From positions 1 through 64,000 of the forward strand of contig CAKREH010000006.1 of assembly GCA_934317215.1 (NCBI GenBank): DNA of 64,000 nt, written 5' to 3'. The translations under genes and the position numbers were made by a program. Below are positions 1 through 8,948 of the stretch, piece by piece. The notes below the pieces were generated by a model that was not told the origin of the DNA, did not search any database, and saw only the letters and a program-made list of their open reading frames with translations. This DNA comes from an uncultured Roseburia sp. (lineage in GTDB: Bacteria; Bacillota; Clostridia; Lachnospirales; Lachnospiraceae). The number at the start of each line of letters is the position of its first letter. Within the stretch, counting starts at the first letter, position 1.

Positions 1-76
1 CCTTCGGCTATATCCTTCCCACTACCGGGTGGATTCGGGACTTTAACCCGTTAGAAACGTGCGCCGCTAGGCGCAC
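1..76 (-). mobile_element. Group II intron, 5' end (partial, runs off left edge)
   Basis: Read on the minus strand, the sequence starting at 76 opens with GTGCGCC, folds back on itself (GTGCGCC/GGCGCAC) and continues with a GGGTTAAAGTCCC block followed by a GTAGTGGGAAGG segment. This order matches the start of domain I of bacterial group II introns, which begin GUGYG and carry a GGGUGAAAGUCCC-like block about 25 nt in. The reverse transcriptase ORF, domain V and the 3' end would lie left of the window. The insertion point is four nt past the U-run of a terminator, the typical target of class C introns. Class assignment is inference. Confidence 0.72.
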
Positions 77-77
77 C

Positions 78-110
78 GCAAAAAAGGAACCCCGCAACCC
101 AGGATTCCTT
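78..110 (-). terminator. Intrinsic terminator of the ttcA-like gene
   Basis: On the minus strand GGAATCCT (108-101) pairs with GGGGTTCC (93-86), using G-U pairs that only work in the minus-strand RNA, followed by six U (85-80). It lies about 100 nt downstream of the ttcA-like stop codon and directly abuts the group II intron start at 76. Confidence 0.75.
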
Positions 111-206
111 TCTCAACGCCAAACGAATCCCTACTTTAAAAGTAAGGATTTTCGCCTCAGTTTTCTACCATATTTATTCGCCCACTTTTACCCGAAAAAT
201 CCGCTT

Positions 207-1358
207 TTACTCTGTGTCATAATCATCCAGGAAATTGTGGTACACGCCATCTTTTTTATATCCAATGATGGTCTTTAAGTTCACATTGCTGACACTGTTG
301 AAAATGTTGCTGTCAATGAACTCGCTTTTTTTGCGGAGTTCGGTCACAAGGTCTTTCATCTCCTCACGTTTCGAACCTTTTGCCCCGCCACAGCTTGTAC
401 AGTTTTCAGTAAAACGGCATGCACACTGGATAAACTGCAGGCGGTTGTAATCGCGCCATGCCTTGATGTCCTCTTCCTTTACCAGATACAGCGGACGGAT
501 CAGCTCCATGCCTTCAAAGTTCTGGCTGTGAAGTTTTGGCATCATGGTCTCCACTTTGCCGCTGTACAACATTCCCATCAGGATCGTCTCGATCACATCG
601 TCAAAATGATGTCCCAGCGCGATCTTGTTACAGCCTGACTCTTTTGCCTTGGAGTACAGATATCCTCTTCTCATTCTTGCACACAGGTAACACGGATTCT
701 TATCCACCTCCGCAACAGAATCAAAGATCTGTGTCTCAAATGTCGTGAGCGGAATATCAAGAAGTTTTGCATTTTCCTGAATAATACGCCAGTTTTCCTC
801 GTTGTAACCCGGATTCATGCACAAAAAAACAAGTTCAAAATTGCGTTTTCCGTGTCGGTATAATTCCTGAAACAGTTTTGCCAGAAGCATGGAATCTTTT
901 CCACCGGAAATACACACCGCGATCTTGTCGCCGTCCTTTATCATTTCATAGTCATGCAGTGCTTTTGTAAATCGGCTCCAAATTGACTTTCTGAATTTTT
1001 TGATCAGGCTTTTTTCAATCTGTTCGGTGCGCTCTTTTCTCGAATCGTCCTCCATCGTCACGCGCGTGAGCTGATATCTTAACCATGCACGGTAACCACC
1101 CTCTAAATTGACAGTTGTAAAACCATCATCCTCTAATATTTCAGCAGCATCACGGCTGTTTTCTCCAACATGACAGTACAAATAGACCGGCTGATTCTTC
1201 TTTAAAATATCAGTCTCACCCGCCTCAATTTTTTCTAATGGAAGATTCACGGCACCATCGATCGCTCCGCGTAAAAAATCATTTTCCGGGCGGACATCAA
1301 TAAGCTGCAATCCTTCTGTTCCGTTCTGTGCCAGTTCTTCTACGGTAATTGTATTCAA
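207..1358 (-). CDS. Rhodanese / TtcA-type tRNA thiolation fusion protein
   Basis: A 383-residue two-domain protein. Residues about 1-100 are a rhodanese-like domain with the active-site loop CHVGENSR (Cys62); residues about 130-383 are a TtcA-family N-type ATP pyrophosphatase with PP-loop SGGKDS (151-156), a CYLC motif and further cysteines (CACR, CTSC) suited to an Fe-S cluster. TtcA proteins make 2-thiocytidine in tRNA; the fused rhodanese could hand over sulfur, which is inference. The start is TTG at 1358, because GGAGG (1370-1366) lies 7 nt upstream; the longest open frame would begin at 1415 without a site. It follows murE on the same strand. Confidence 0.85.
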   Translation of the reverse strand: MNTITVEELAQNGTEGLQLIDVRPENDFLRGAIDGAVNLPLEKIEAGETDILKKNQPVYLYCHVGENSRDAAEILEDDGFTTVNLEGGYRAWLRYQLTRVTMEDDSRKERTEQIEKSLIKKFRKSIWSRFTKALHDYEMIKDGDKIAVCISGGKDSMLLAKLFQELYRHGKRNFELVFLCMNPGYNEENWRIIQENAKLLDIPLTTFETQIFDSVAEVDKNPCYLCARMRRGYLYSKAKESGCNKIALGHHFDDVIETILMGMLYSGKVETMMPKLHSQNFEGMELIRPLYLVKEEDIKAWRDYNRLQFIQCACRFTENCTSCGGAKGSKREEMKDLVTELRKKSEFIDSNIFNSVSNVNLKTIIGYKKDGVYHNFLDDYDTE

Positions 1359-1487
1359 AATATTTCCTCCAATTTCGTTCATTTTGTGTGATATTCCATC
1401 AGAAACAGATTTCACACTTTTCAGGCATTCTCATTCTCCAAAAATTAACTGCATGTTCCACACACTTTCTATTACCGGCAATTATAC

Positions 1488-3008
1488 TTACACTGTGTGT
1501 GAACGCTTTCCTTCTTTGATCTCCTCTAAGATCTCAGCCACTGCTTCACGCTCATCAAAATGGTACTTCACACCACGAATCTCCTGATAATCCTCATGCC
1601 CTTTTCCAAGCAGTACGATCATATCTCCCGGCCGGGCATTTACCATGCAGTAAGCGATTGCTTCTTTTCTATCATCAATTTCAATATATTTTCCGTTGCT
1701 CTTTGCAAGTCCGACCTTAATATCATTATTGATATCACGGATCTCCTCATCCCTTGGATTATCACAGGTCAGCACGCAGAGATCTGCCATCTCACCGGTC
1801 ACCTCTCCCATATCATAACGGCGCAGTTTTGAACGGTTTCCACCGCCGCCATACACACAGATCAGGCGTTTCGGATGATATTCCATCAATGTTGTAAGCA
1901 CGCTTCTGGTGCTGACTTCGTTGTGTGCATAGTCAATGATCAGGTAATAATCTTTTGATACCGGAAGCATTTCCACACGGCCTTTAACCTGTACCTTGTT
2001 TAAACCATCTAAGATCGCCTGATCCGAAATTCCTGCCAGATGACATACCAACATGGTCACCAGTGAATTGTATACCGAAAATCTACCCGGAATGTGCACT
2101 CTTACCTCACAGTCCATGCAGCCTTTTACATGAAAATGCATACCGAGTTTTCCATTCTCCTTAATAAATCCAAGATCCGCTGCAACCAGATCAAGCGGCT
2201 TCCCAAGAAATGTTTTTTCATTGTTATCTTCTACGCCAAAACTGTGGATCTCACAGGTATGGTTTGCTGCAACTGCCTCGCTGTGCTCATCATCCGCATT
2301 TAAAATACCAATCTTACACTGGCGGAATAGCATGCTCTTACATTCTAAATATTCCTCAAAAGATGCATGTTCATTTGGTCCGATATGATCCGGGGAAAGG
2401 TTGGTAAACACACCATAGTCAAACAGGATTCCCGCTGTGCGGTCCATCTTAAGTCCCTGGGATGATACCTCCATTACCGCATACTCGCAGCCTGCCTCCA
2501 CCATAGATGCAAACATGCGGTGCAGTTCGTAGGATTCCGGCGTTGTGTTTTTCGACGGGATCTTTTCCTCTCCGATCATTGCACCGATTGTTCCGATAAG
2601 GCCAACTTTTTTACCGGCTGCCTCTAACACATTTTTGATCATATAGGTTGTCGTCGTCTTTCCTTTTGTACCTGTCAGACCGATCGTGATCAGTTTTTCT
2701 GCCGGATAATCAAACAATGCTGCTGACATCAATGCCAGTGCATAACGCGTGGACTCCACTTTTAACACCGTGATCGTATCCGGAATCTGTACCGTTTCCT
2801 CAGTACGCTCCACAACAATGACGCTTGCCCCTTTTTCCACCGCATCCGGGATATATTTATGACCATCCGTCACTGCTCCCACCATGCAGACAAACATGGT
2901 TTCCTTTGCAATCTTTCTCGAATCATAGATGATGTCCCTGACCTCTGCATCCATGCTTCCCTGTAAACATTCATATTTTATCTTTTCACAAATCTTACTT
3001 AACTTCAT
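1488..3008 (-). CDS. murE: UDP-MurNAc-L-Ala-D-Glu:meso-DAP ligase
   Basis: Cytoplasmic Mur ligase that adds the third amino acid to the peptidoglycan stem peptide. The 506 residues show the ATP loop GTKGKTT (113-119), the central ligase domain and, at 416-419, the DNPR motif that marks diaminopimelate rather than lysine specificity. The DAP epimerase gene lies next upstream, fitting a DAP-type wall. The start at 3008 is preceded by GGAGG four nt away; an upstream ATG at 3068 would add 20 residues with no family match. Length matches the family (about 490-500). Confidence 0.95.
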   Translation of the reverse strand: MKLSKICEKIKYECLQGSMDAEVRDIIYDSRKIAKETMFVCMVGAVTDGHKYIPDAVEKGASVIVVERTEETVQIPDTITVLKVESTRYALALMSAALFDYPAEKLITIGLTGTKGKTTTTYMIKNVLEAAGKKVGLIGTIGAMIGEEKIPSKNTTPESYELHRMFASMVEAGCEYAVMEVSSQGLKMDRTAGILFDYGVFTNLSPDHIGPNEHASFEEYLECKSMLFRQCKIGILNADDEHSEAVAANHTCEIHSFGVEDNNEKTFLGKPLDLVAADLGFIKENGKLGMHFHVKGCMDCEVRVHIPGRFSVYNSLVTMLVCHLAGISDQAILDGLNKVQVKGRVEMLPVSKDYYLIIDYAHNEVSTRSVLTTLMEYHPKRLICVYGGGGNRSKLRRYDMGEVTGEMADLCVLTCDNPRDEEIRDINNDIKVGLAKSNGKYIEIDDRKEAIAYCMVNARPGDMIVLLGKGHEDYQEIRGVKYHFDEREAVAEILEEIKEGKRSHTV

Positions 3009-3130
3009 TTTTCCTCCGGTTCCGGACAATTTAAAACTGCAAAAATACCGTTTTTTCAAAATTTTCATTTTCGGCAGACCCTATTATAAATCGTCCCTGT
3101 TTCTTAATGTATGACTTCAAACCACGAAAA

Positions 3131-3155
3131 GCCGCCGTACATTCTGCACGGCAGC
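3131..3155 (-). terminator. Probable terminator after dapF
   Basis: On the minus strand GCTGCCGT and ACGGCGGC form a stem with a short loop, followed by TTTTC. It sits 18 nt beyond the dapF stop. The U-run is short, so termination may be partial with read-through to murE. Confidence 0.5.
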
Positions 3156-3172
3156 CCCGATATCAAATCTTT

Positions 3173-4027
3173 TTATTTTTCTAAAATATGTGATGCATCG
3201 ATCTCCGCTTCAAACACAGTGTGTGACGGTCCCGTCATAAATAAGTGGTTCGTTTTTTCATCCCACTCGATCAAAAGCGGCCCACCGATCTGCTCCACTG
3301 TAACTTTGCGGTCTGTCCTTCCAGTTAAAACCCCTGCGACAACCGCTGTCGAACAGCCTGTCCCACATCCGATCGTCTCGCCGGTTCCACGTTCCCACTC
3401 ACGAATCTTGATATAATCACGCTTTACAAACTCAGCAAATGTGACATTCGTCTTGTTTGGAAACAGGGATGTCATATGCTCGATCGTCTTTCCGTAACGC
3501 TCCACATCAAGATCAGCAACGGAATCTACAAACATTGCACAGTGTGGATTGCCCCAGGATACTGCTGTAATATGGAATGTTTTATCTAAGACCTCCACCT
3601 GCTGTTCCACAAACTGATCCAGATTTGTGTTTACCGGAATTATTTTCGTATCCAGTCTCGGCTCCCCGATATCTGCACGGATATTAGATACCAGTCCATC
3701 TGTCACTGTCAGTTCCAGATGCTGCATTCCACCGAGTGTCTCGATCACAAGCTCTGTCTTATCCGTCAGTTTATGGTCATAGACATATTTCCCGACAGAA
3801 CGAAGTGCGTTGCCACACATTTCGCCTTCTGAGCCGTCCGGATTAAACATCCGCATCCGGAAATCCCCTTTATCAGATGGGCAGATCAAAACCATTCCGT
3901 CCGATCCGATTGCAAAATGTCTGTCACTGACAAAACGTGCCAGCTCCGGTAAATTTGTAATATTCTGATGAATGGCATCAATGTATACATAATCATTTCC
4001 AAATGCCTGCATTTTTGTAAATTTCAT
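3173..4027 (-). CDS. dapF: Diaminopimelate epimerase
   Basis: PLP-independent racemase turning LL-DAP into meso-DAP for lysine and peptidoglycan. The 284 residues carry both catalytic cysteine regions: GEMCGNALR (Cys71) in the N-terminal half and IGCGTGCSTAV in the C-terminal half. The start at 4027 has GAGG six nt upstream; the frame-extending ATG at 4039 overlaps that site and would add only four residues. It lies 27 nt after the trans-sulfuration gene and is probably cotranscribed with it. Confidence 0.95.
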   Translation of the reverse strand: MKFTKMQAFGNDYVYIDAIHQNITNLPELARFVSDRHFAIGSDGMVLICPSDKGDFRMRMFNPDGSEGEMCGNALRSVGKYVYDHKLTDKTELVIETLGGMQHLELTVTDGLVSNIRADIGEPRLDTKIIPVNTNLDQFVEQQVEVLDKTFHITAVSWGNPHCAMFVDSVADLDVERYGKTIEHMTSLFPNKTNVTFAEFVKRDYIKIREWERGTGETIGCGTGCSTAVVAGVLTGRTDRKVTVEQIGGPLLIEWDEKTNHLFMTGPSHTVFEAEIDASHILEK

Positions 4028-4054
4028 AGTAATCCTCATTTCTGCGCCGCGTTT

Positions 4055-5239
4055 TTACGCATTCATTGCGCGGTCAAGATCTGCAATGATATCGTCTGCA
4101 TTTTCGATTCCGACTGACATACGAAGGAAACAGTCTGTGATTCCAAGTTTTTCCTTGATATCAAGCGGTGTATCCTCATGTGTCTGCGTGGTCGGATAAG
4201 TGATCAGTGTCTCTGTTCCGCCAAGGCTCTCTGCAAACATGATCATATCAACACCCTTTAAGATTTTCTTTACTGTTTCAAAGCTGTCAACGGTAAATGA
4301 GATCATACCTCCAAAACCAGTCGTCTGTTTTTTGGTCACCGCATAATCCTTGTGATCCTCAAATCCCACATAGTATACTTTCTGTACTTTCGGCTGTGTC
4401 CTGAGCCACTCCGCAACTTTCTTTGCATTTTCATTATGTCTGTCCATACGGACTGCCAGAGTCTTAATTCCTCTTAAAATCAGCCAGCTGTCAAGCGGTG
4501 CAAGCTGACTGCCATGGGATTTAATGTGGACATGGATCTTTTCTGCGATCTCCTCGTTATCCTTTACAACTACGATACCGGAAATCGTATCATTGTGTCC
4601 TCCTAAATATTTCGTGGAACTGTGTGTCACGATATCTGCTCCAAGCTGTAACGGTTTCTGGAAATACGGTGTCAAAAACGTATTATCTACAACCGTAAGT
4701 GCCTCGATACCCTTTGCGATCTCAGAAAGTGCATGGATATCTGCTACCTTCATCATCGGGTTGGTTGGTGTCTCAATGAAAAACATCTTTGTATTCGGGC
4801 GGATTGCTGCCTTTACCTCATTAAGTTCCGACATATCCACATAAGTGTGCTCGATTCCATATTTTCCAAAAACATCGCCGATGATACGGAATGTTCCACC
4901 ATAGATATCGTCAGATAAGATCACATGATCTCCCGGATTTAACAGGGAAAATACTGCCATATTAGCTGCCTGTCCGCTGGAAAATGCAAATCCCTTAATC
5001 CCCCCCTCTAAGATTGCCATGGTACGCTCTAATTCCTGTCTGGTCGGATTCTCAAGACGGCTGTATGCAAATCCTGTGGATTCTCCAAGTTCCGGATGAC
5101 GGAAAGTTGCCGTCTGGAAGATCGGCATGCTGACGGCTCCGGTAAGCGGCTCCGTACCAAGTGCTCCGTGTACTGCTTTTGATTCAAAATGTAACTCTTC
5201 TTTTGTGCTGTAATCGTTGTAATTGCTGAAATTCTTCAT
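4055..5239 (-). CDS. Cys/Met metabolism PLP enzyme (cystathionine lyase/synthase type)
   Basis: 394-residue fold-type I PLP enzyme of the trans-sulfuration family. The Schiff-base lysine is K210 in THSSTKYLGGH, with the family's SSGQAAN and DNTFLTPYFQKP motifs. Members include cystathionine gamma-synthase, gamma- and beta-lyase and methionine gamma-lyase; sequence reading alone does not separate them. The AAGGAG site 7 nt before ATG supports the start. No SAM or T-box riboswitch is visible in the short leader. A TATAAT at 5326-5321 is a possible -10 box. Confidence 0.85.
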   Translation of the reverse strand: MKNFSNYNDYSTKEELHFESKAVHGALGTEPLTGAVSMPIFQTATFRHPELGESTGFAYSRLENPTRQELERTMAILEGGIKGFAFSSGQAANMAVFSLLNPGDHVILSDDIYGGTFRIIGDVFGKYGIEHTYVDMSELNEVKAAIRPNTKMFFIETPTNPMMKVADIHALSEIAKGIEALTVVDNTFLTPYFQKPLQLGADIVTHSSTKYLGGHNDTISGIVVVKDNEEIAEKIHVHIKSHGSQLAPLDSWLILRGIKTLAVRMDRHNENAKKVAEWLRTQPKVQKVYYVGFEDHKDYAVTKKQTTGFGGMISFTVDSFETVKKILKGVDMIMFAESLGGTETLITYPTTQTHEDTPLDIKEKLGITDCFLRMSVGIENADDIIADLDRAMNA

Positions 5240-5496
5240 GCCGTTCTCCTTCTTTTCTATCTTATTATTTCAAGTTTATAAATCATTTATTTCTGTAACT
5301 GGTCTCTTTCATATGTTTCTATTATATAAAACACTTTTTAAAATATATACTCGTCCAGTGCTGTGTATATTGCAAATTGTGCTTTTTTATGTTAGGGTTG
5401 GATTGATGTCAGGGGAAAAGGTGGATTAAAGTTCCCCAAATGGCAGTTTGTTTTCCTGACAACATTTTATTCATTGAATTCGGAAGGAGTGCCTAT

Positions 5497-6345
5497 ATGC
5501 CGGAATATAAAAAAGTCGGTTATCTGACATCAAGTTTTAAATTATTTCACCTGAAAGACCAGAATAAAAAGGAATTTTCCTATCACTATCACGATTTTCA
5601 CAAGATCCTGATCCTGTTGAATGGTGATATCACTTATTGTATTGAGGGACGTTCTTATCAGCTTGCCCCGAATGATATCGTACTGGTTCACGCGGGGGAG
5701 GTACACCGGCCGATCATCCAGTCGGAGTCTCCTTATGAGCGTATTATCATCTATGTTTCGCCGGACTTTTTAAAAAAATACAAGGAACCGGACTGTGATC
5801 TTTCACATTGTCTGAAACAGGCTGCTGCGGAGCAGTCCCACGTCCTGCGTTTTCACGGCTCGCGTGCTGCAAAGTTAAAGACAGCGATACAGGCACTTGA
5901 CCATGCTAAAAACGATAAAGATTTTGCAGCTTCGCTGCATCAGGAAATTTTGTTTCTGGAATTTATGATACAGTTAAACCGTGCCGCCATGCATGATGGC
6001 ATTGAATTTATCAATGATTCTGCCTCCGATGAAAAAATTATCGCCGTGTTAAATTATCTTGGCGAACATCTGACGGAAGACCTCTCCATTGATACTTTAT
6101 CTGCGCATTTTTTCTTAAGCCGCTCTTATCTGATGCACACATTCAAAGAGCAGACCGGTTACACGATCGGCAGTTATCTCTCGACCAAAAGACTGCTTCT
6201 CGCAAAGGATCTGATTGCGGAAGGGGTACCGATCACCGAGGTCTGCTATGCATGCGGTTTTAAGAATTATTCGACATTTTCGCGCGCATACAAAAAAAGT
6301 TTTGGAGAGGCCCCACGCGAGTCTCTCCAAAACCTGAAATCCTAA
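5497..6345 (+). CDS. AraC-family transcriptional regulator
   Basis: 282-residue regulator. Residues about 20-110 form a cupin-like sensor domain (HYHDFHKILILLNG, then a VHAGEVHRP strand); the last 100 residues carry two AraC helix-turn-helix units, the second ending YACGFKNYSTFSRAYKK. The ligand is unknown. It is divergent from the trans-sulfuration gene and convergent with the pyrophosphatase gene, so the nearest possible target is the former. The start is ATG 5497 with AAGGAG seven nt upstream; the longer frame from 5440 has no site. Its last codons contain the terminator of the opposite gene. Confidence 0.88.
   Translation: MPEYKKVGYLTSSFKLFHLKDQNKKEFSYHYHDFHKILILLNGDITYCIEGRSYQLAPNDIVLVHAGEVHRPIIQSESPYERIIIYVSPDFLKKYKEPDCDLSHCLKQAAAEQSHVLRFHGSRAAKLKTAIQALDHAKNDKDFAASLHQEILFLEFMIQLNRAAMHDGIEFINDSASDEKIIAVLNYLGEHLTEDLSIDTLSAHFFLSRSYLMHTFKEQTGYTIGSYLSTKRLLLAKDLIAEGVPITEVCYACGFKNYSTFSRAYKKSFGEAPRESLQNLKS
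6291..6332 (-). terminator. Terminator of the pyrophosphatase gene, inside the AraC coding end
   Basis: Perfect 10-bp inverted repeat TTTTGGAGAG (6300-6309) / CTCTCCAAAA (6323-6332). On the minus strand it is followed by CTTTTTTTG; on the plus strand no U-run follows. It therefore ends transcripts of the convergent minus-strand gene while encoding the C-terminal residues of the AraC protein. Confidence 0.8.
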
Positions 6346-6393
6346 CATCTTACTTTTTCTCACACTTATTGTGTGAACAACAGCGTTTGCATC

Positions 6394-8052
6394 TTACTGG
6401 CGCTCTGCCATCTCATTCATGAGCGTCGGTATGAACTGTTTCTTTCTTGAAACGATTCCCTCTAATAAAATGCCCTCACTGCGTTCTTCTTTGCGGAACG
6501 CAGCTCCTAAAATTTTGCCTGCATTTTCCCCGTCAAAAATAATCTTTGAAGATTCCTCTAAGATATCTGTCAGCATAACATAGACCATATCGATCTTCTT
6601 TTCTGCAAGCACCTGCACCATAAACGGACGTATCTGCTCTGCTACTTTGTCTAACTCTTCCCGGCTCATGGCACTGATCTGCGCTACGCCAAAATCACAG
6701 TCGTCGGTATGGAAAATTTTGAAATCCTGATAAAAAATCTCTTCTGTCGTTTTCCCACTGAAATTACTGCCCGCCTGGAACATATTTTTCGCATAAGTCT
6801 CAATATCCACTTCTGCGATCACTGCAAGAGCCTCCGCAACTGATTTATCTAACGGAGTACATGTCGGTGAACGGAACATCAGCGTATCGGAAATAATTGC
6901 AGACAATAAAAGACCTGCAATCTGTTTCGGCACATCCACACCCTTTTCCTGATACATCTGGTAAATGATCGTGGAAGTACATCCAAGCGGCTGGTTTCTA
7001 AAATATACCGGTGAAACTGTCTCTAGACTGCCGAGACGATGGTGATCAATGATCTCTAAGATCTCAGCCTCGTCAATCCCGTCTACCGCCTGCGCCTTCT
7101 CATTATGATCAACAAGTATCACCTGTTTTTTCTGCATATTCATCAAATTACGGCGTGAAACCATTCCGGCATAATTACCGTTTTCATTTAAGATTGGGAA
7201 ATCACGGTGTCTGATTTTTGACATCGTCTCCCGCACTTCATCGACATAGTCTTCAATTCCGAATGTGATGATATTTTTCCGCGTCATAAACTGTTTGATC
7301 GGCATACTCTGATTAATAAGACGCGCCACAGAAAAAGTATCAAACGGTGTCGTAATAATGATGCAGTCATGTTTTTCTGCCAAAGTGCGCACATCCTCGC
7401 CGACTTCGATTCCTCCACCGATGATCAGACAGCTCGCATTTGACTCGATTGCCTGCTTCTGCGCCTCTTCCCGGTCTCCTAAAATGACCATATCATCATC
7501 CTCGATATAGTCTGCCATATATTCCGGATTTGAAGTAGCTACCACTACCTTTCCCCTTACAAAATAGGCATGCTCATTTCCTACAATAATCGTTCCATCT
7601 AATGTTGCGGCAATATTTTTATACTGTGTTCGTGCCTGGGATAACACATGATTATCAAAAACGTCCATGTAAGACGTTGCAATATCCTTCGTAACAATGA
7701 TTCCTTCGAGTTTTCCAAACTGATTGGTTACTGGAAGTGTTACAACCTCTAATTTTTTCATGGTCTCCCATGCACGTCTTAAGGAAATCTGGCTGCTTAC
7801 GCCTGCCGTTCTTCTGAAATTGATATCCTTGATCTGTGTTCCCGCATAGGTGACTAACTCCGGCTCCTGTGCTCCAAAATAATCCAGCACATAATGTGTC
7901 TCCGCATTTACTGCTCCGGCACGTTTTGCCACATAGGTTTTATCGTTTTCTGTCTGATTTTTTAAATATGCATAAGAGAGAGCTGCACAAACAGAATCCG
8001 TATCAGGATTTTTGTGCCCTACAACCCAAACTTTTCTCTTTTCTGCGCTCAT
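6394..8052 (-). CDS. Manganese-dependent inorganic pyrophosphatase, CBS-DRTGG-CBS type
   Basis: 552-residue family II pyrophosphatase that hydrolyses PPi to phosphate. The DHH catalytic domain starts with VGHKNPDTDS (metal ligands) and is interrupted after about residue 65 by a CBS domain, a DRTGG domain (about 130-245) and a second CBS domain (about 250-310); the DHH fold resumes with VDHNE and EIIDHHRLG, followed by a C-terminal DHHA2 domain (from about 460). In this subfamily CBS domains bind adenine nucleotides and DRTGG binds diadenosine polyphosphates, so activity follows energy state. A GAGAGG site precedes ATG 8052. Confidence 0.93.
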   Translation of the reverse strand: MSAEKRKVWVVGHKNPDTDSVCAALSYAYLKNQTENDKTYVAKRAGAVNAETHYVLDYFGAQEPELVTYAGTQIKDINFRRTAGVSSQISLRRAWETMKKLEVVTLPVTNQFGKLEGIIVTKDIATSYMDVFDNHVLSQARTQYKNIAATLDGTIIVGNEHAYFVRGKVVVATSNPEYMADYIEDDDMVILGDREEAQKQAIESNASCLIIGGGIEVGEDVRTLAEKHDCIIITTPFDTFSVARLINQSMPIKQFMTRKNIITFGIEDYVDEVRETMSKIRHRDFPILNENGNYAGMVSRRNLMNMQKKQVILVDHNEKAQAVDGIDEAEILEIIDHHRLGSLETVSPVYFRNQPLGCTSTIIYQMYQEKGVDVPKQIAGLLLSAIISDTLMFRSPTCTPLDKSVAEALAVIAEVDIETYAKNMFQAGSNFSGKTTEEIFYQDFKIFHTDDCDFGVAQISAMSREELDKVAEQIRPFMVQVLAEKKIDMVYVMLTDILEESSKIIFDGENAGKILGAAFRKEERSEGILLEGIVSRKKQFIPTLMNEMAERQ

Positions 8053-8117
8053 GAAATTCCTCTCTTTACCTAAAAATTAGCAGCTATTATATAGATTGCT
8101 GCAAAATTCACTTTTCT

Positions 8118-8160
8118 TTTTTCAAAAAAGAAAGAAACAGACGCTGGCAATGCCGGCGTC
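8118..8160 (-). terminator. Terminator of the coiled-coil protein gene
   Basis: On the minus strand GACGCCGGC (8160-8152) pairs with GCCAGCGTC (8148-8140) around a three-base loop; a U-rich tail with TTTCTTTCTTTTTT follows. It is 14 nt beyond the stop codon at 8174. Confidence 0.75.
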
Positions 8161-8173
8161 ATGTTGTATACCA

Positions 8174-8929
8174 TTAAAAGTGAAATACTCCCATAGAGTA
8201 TAAAATAAAAATAATCAATACTACAAAATTTAAGATTGAAAACCAGGACAACAGCTTCACATAACCTTTGACAGAGTCCACACCACCCTCCATCTCGTCC
8301 ATTTTTTCGATCTTGGAATCAAACTCATTGAACAGATCCTGTATGTTGCGATAACATTTGACATTTTCCGTGTGTACTTTTTCAGAAAGATCCGTCTTAA
8401 TGGACTCCAACTGTGACGTTGCATTCTCTAACAGTTCTTTGACCTCCGCAATCTGTCCCTCGCTGAGCTTCTTATTTGCAATCGCCTGTTCCTCTAAGAA
8501 CTGCTTGTTCGCCGCGATCTGTTCTTCATTTAATTTCCGGTTAGAAGCTGTCTGTTCCTCATTCATCCTGCGATTTAAGGCAATCTGTTCTTCACTGGTC
8601 TTTCGGATATCAGCCACCTGTCCGCTAAGATCTGCCTCAATCTCAGCCATTTTCGTCGTCACTTTATCCGCAAGCGCATCTACCTTTCTTCCAAACTCAG
8701 TAACGATCTTGTCCGCCTCTTCCTGACGTTCTGTTAAAATATGTTCTAACTCCTGTGCTTTGCCGGCTCTCTCATCCACAAGTGACTGCAGTTCCGCTGC
8801 CTTGCTCTCCTTTGCCTCTAAAAGCACCTGAAGCTGTTTTGCTTTTTCGCGAAACTCATCGATCTGACTGATCAGTAAATCCTCATTTTCCACGTCCTTT
8901 TGTGTCCTTTCCTGTTCCTGCGTGTGCAT
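8174..8929 (-). CDS. Coiled-coil protein with C-terminal membrane anchor
   Basis: About 250 residues, mostly one long acidic/glutamine-rich coiled coil with short repeats (NRRMNEEQ, NRKLNEEQ, NKQFLEEQ, NKKLSEGQ), ending in a single hydrophobic segment (about SWFSILNFVVLIIFILY) and five further residues. This is the layout of a tail-anchored protein with its coil in the cytoplasm. No family recognised. The start is uncertain: the same frame is open up to an ATG at 9040, but the best ribosome site upstream serves a different frame (see 8949-9050). ATG 8929 has a weak GAAGAGAG site and lies 19 nt after that short frame's stop. Confidence 0.6.
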   Translation of the reverse strand: MHTQEQERTQKDVENEDLLISQIDEFREKAKQLQVLLEAKESKAAELQSLVDERAGKAQELEHILTERQEEADKIVTEFGRKVDALADKVTTKMAEIEADLSGQVADIRKTSEEQIALNRRMNEEQTASNRKLNEEQIAANKQFLEEQAIANKKLSEGQIAEVKELLENATSQLESIKTDLSEKVHTENVKCYRNIQDLFNEFDSKIEKMDEMEGGVDSVKGYVKLLSWFSILNFVVLIIFILYSMGVFHF

Positions 8930-8948
8930 CTGTCCACTCTCTTCCGGC

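Noticed and set aside
5240..5400. SAM riboswitch or T-box before the trans-sulfuration gene
   Set aside because: The leader is too short and AT-rich, with no terminator or conserved riboswitch core.
6346..6380. TCACAC/GTGTGA hairpin after the AraC gene as its terminator
   Set aside because: No U-run follows on the plus strand; the AraC gene's true 3' signal was not found.
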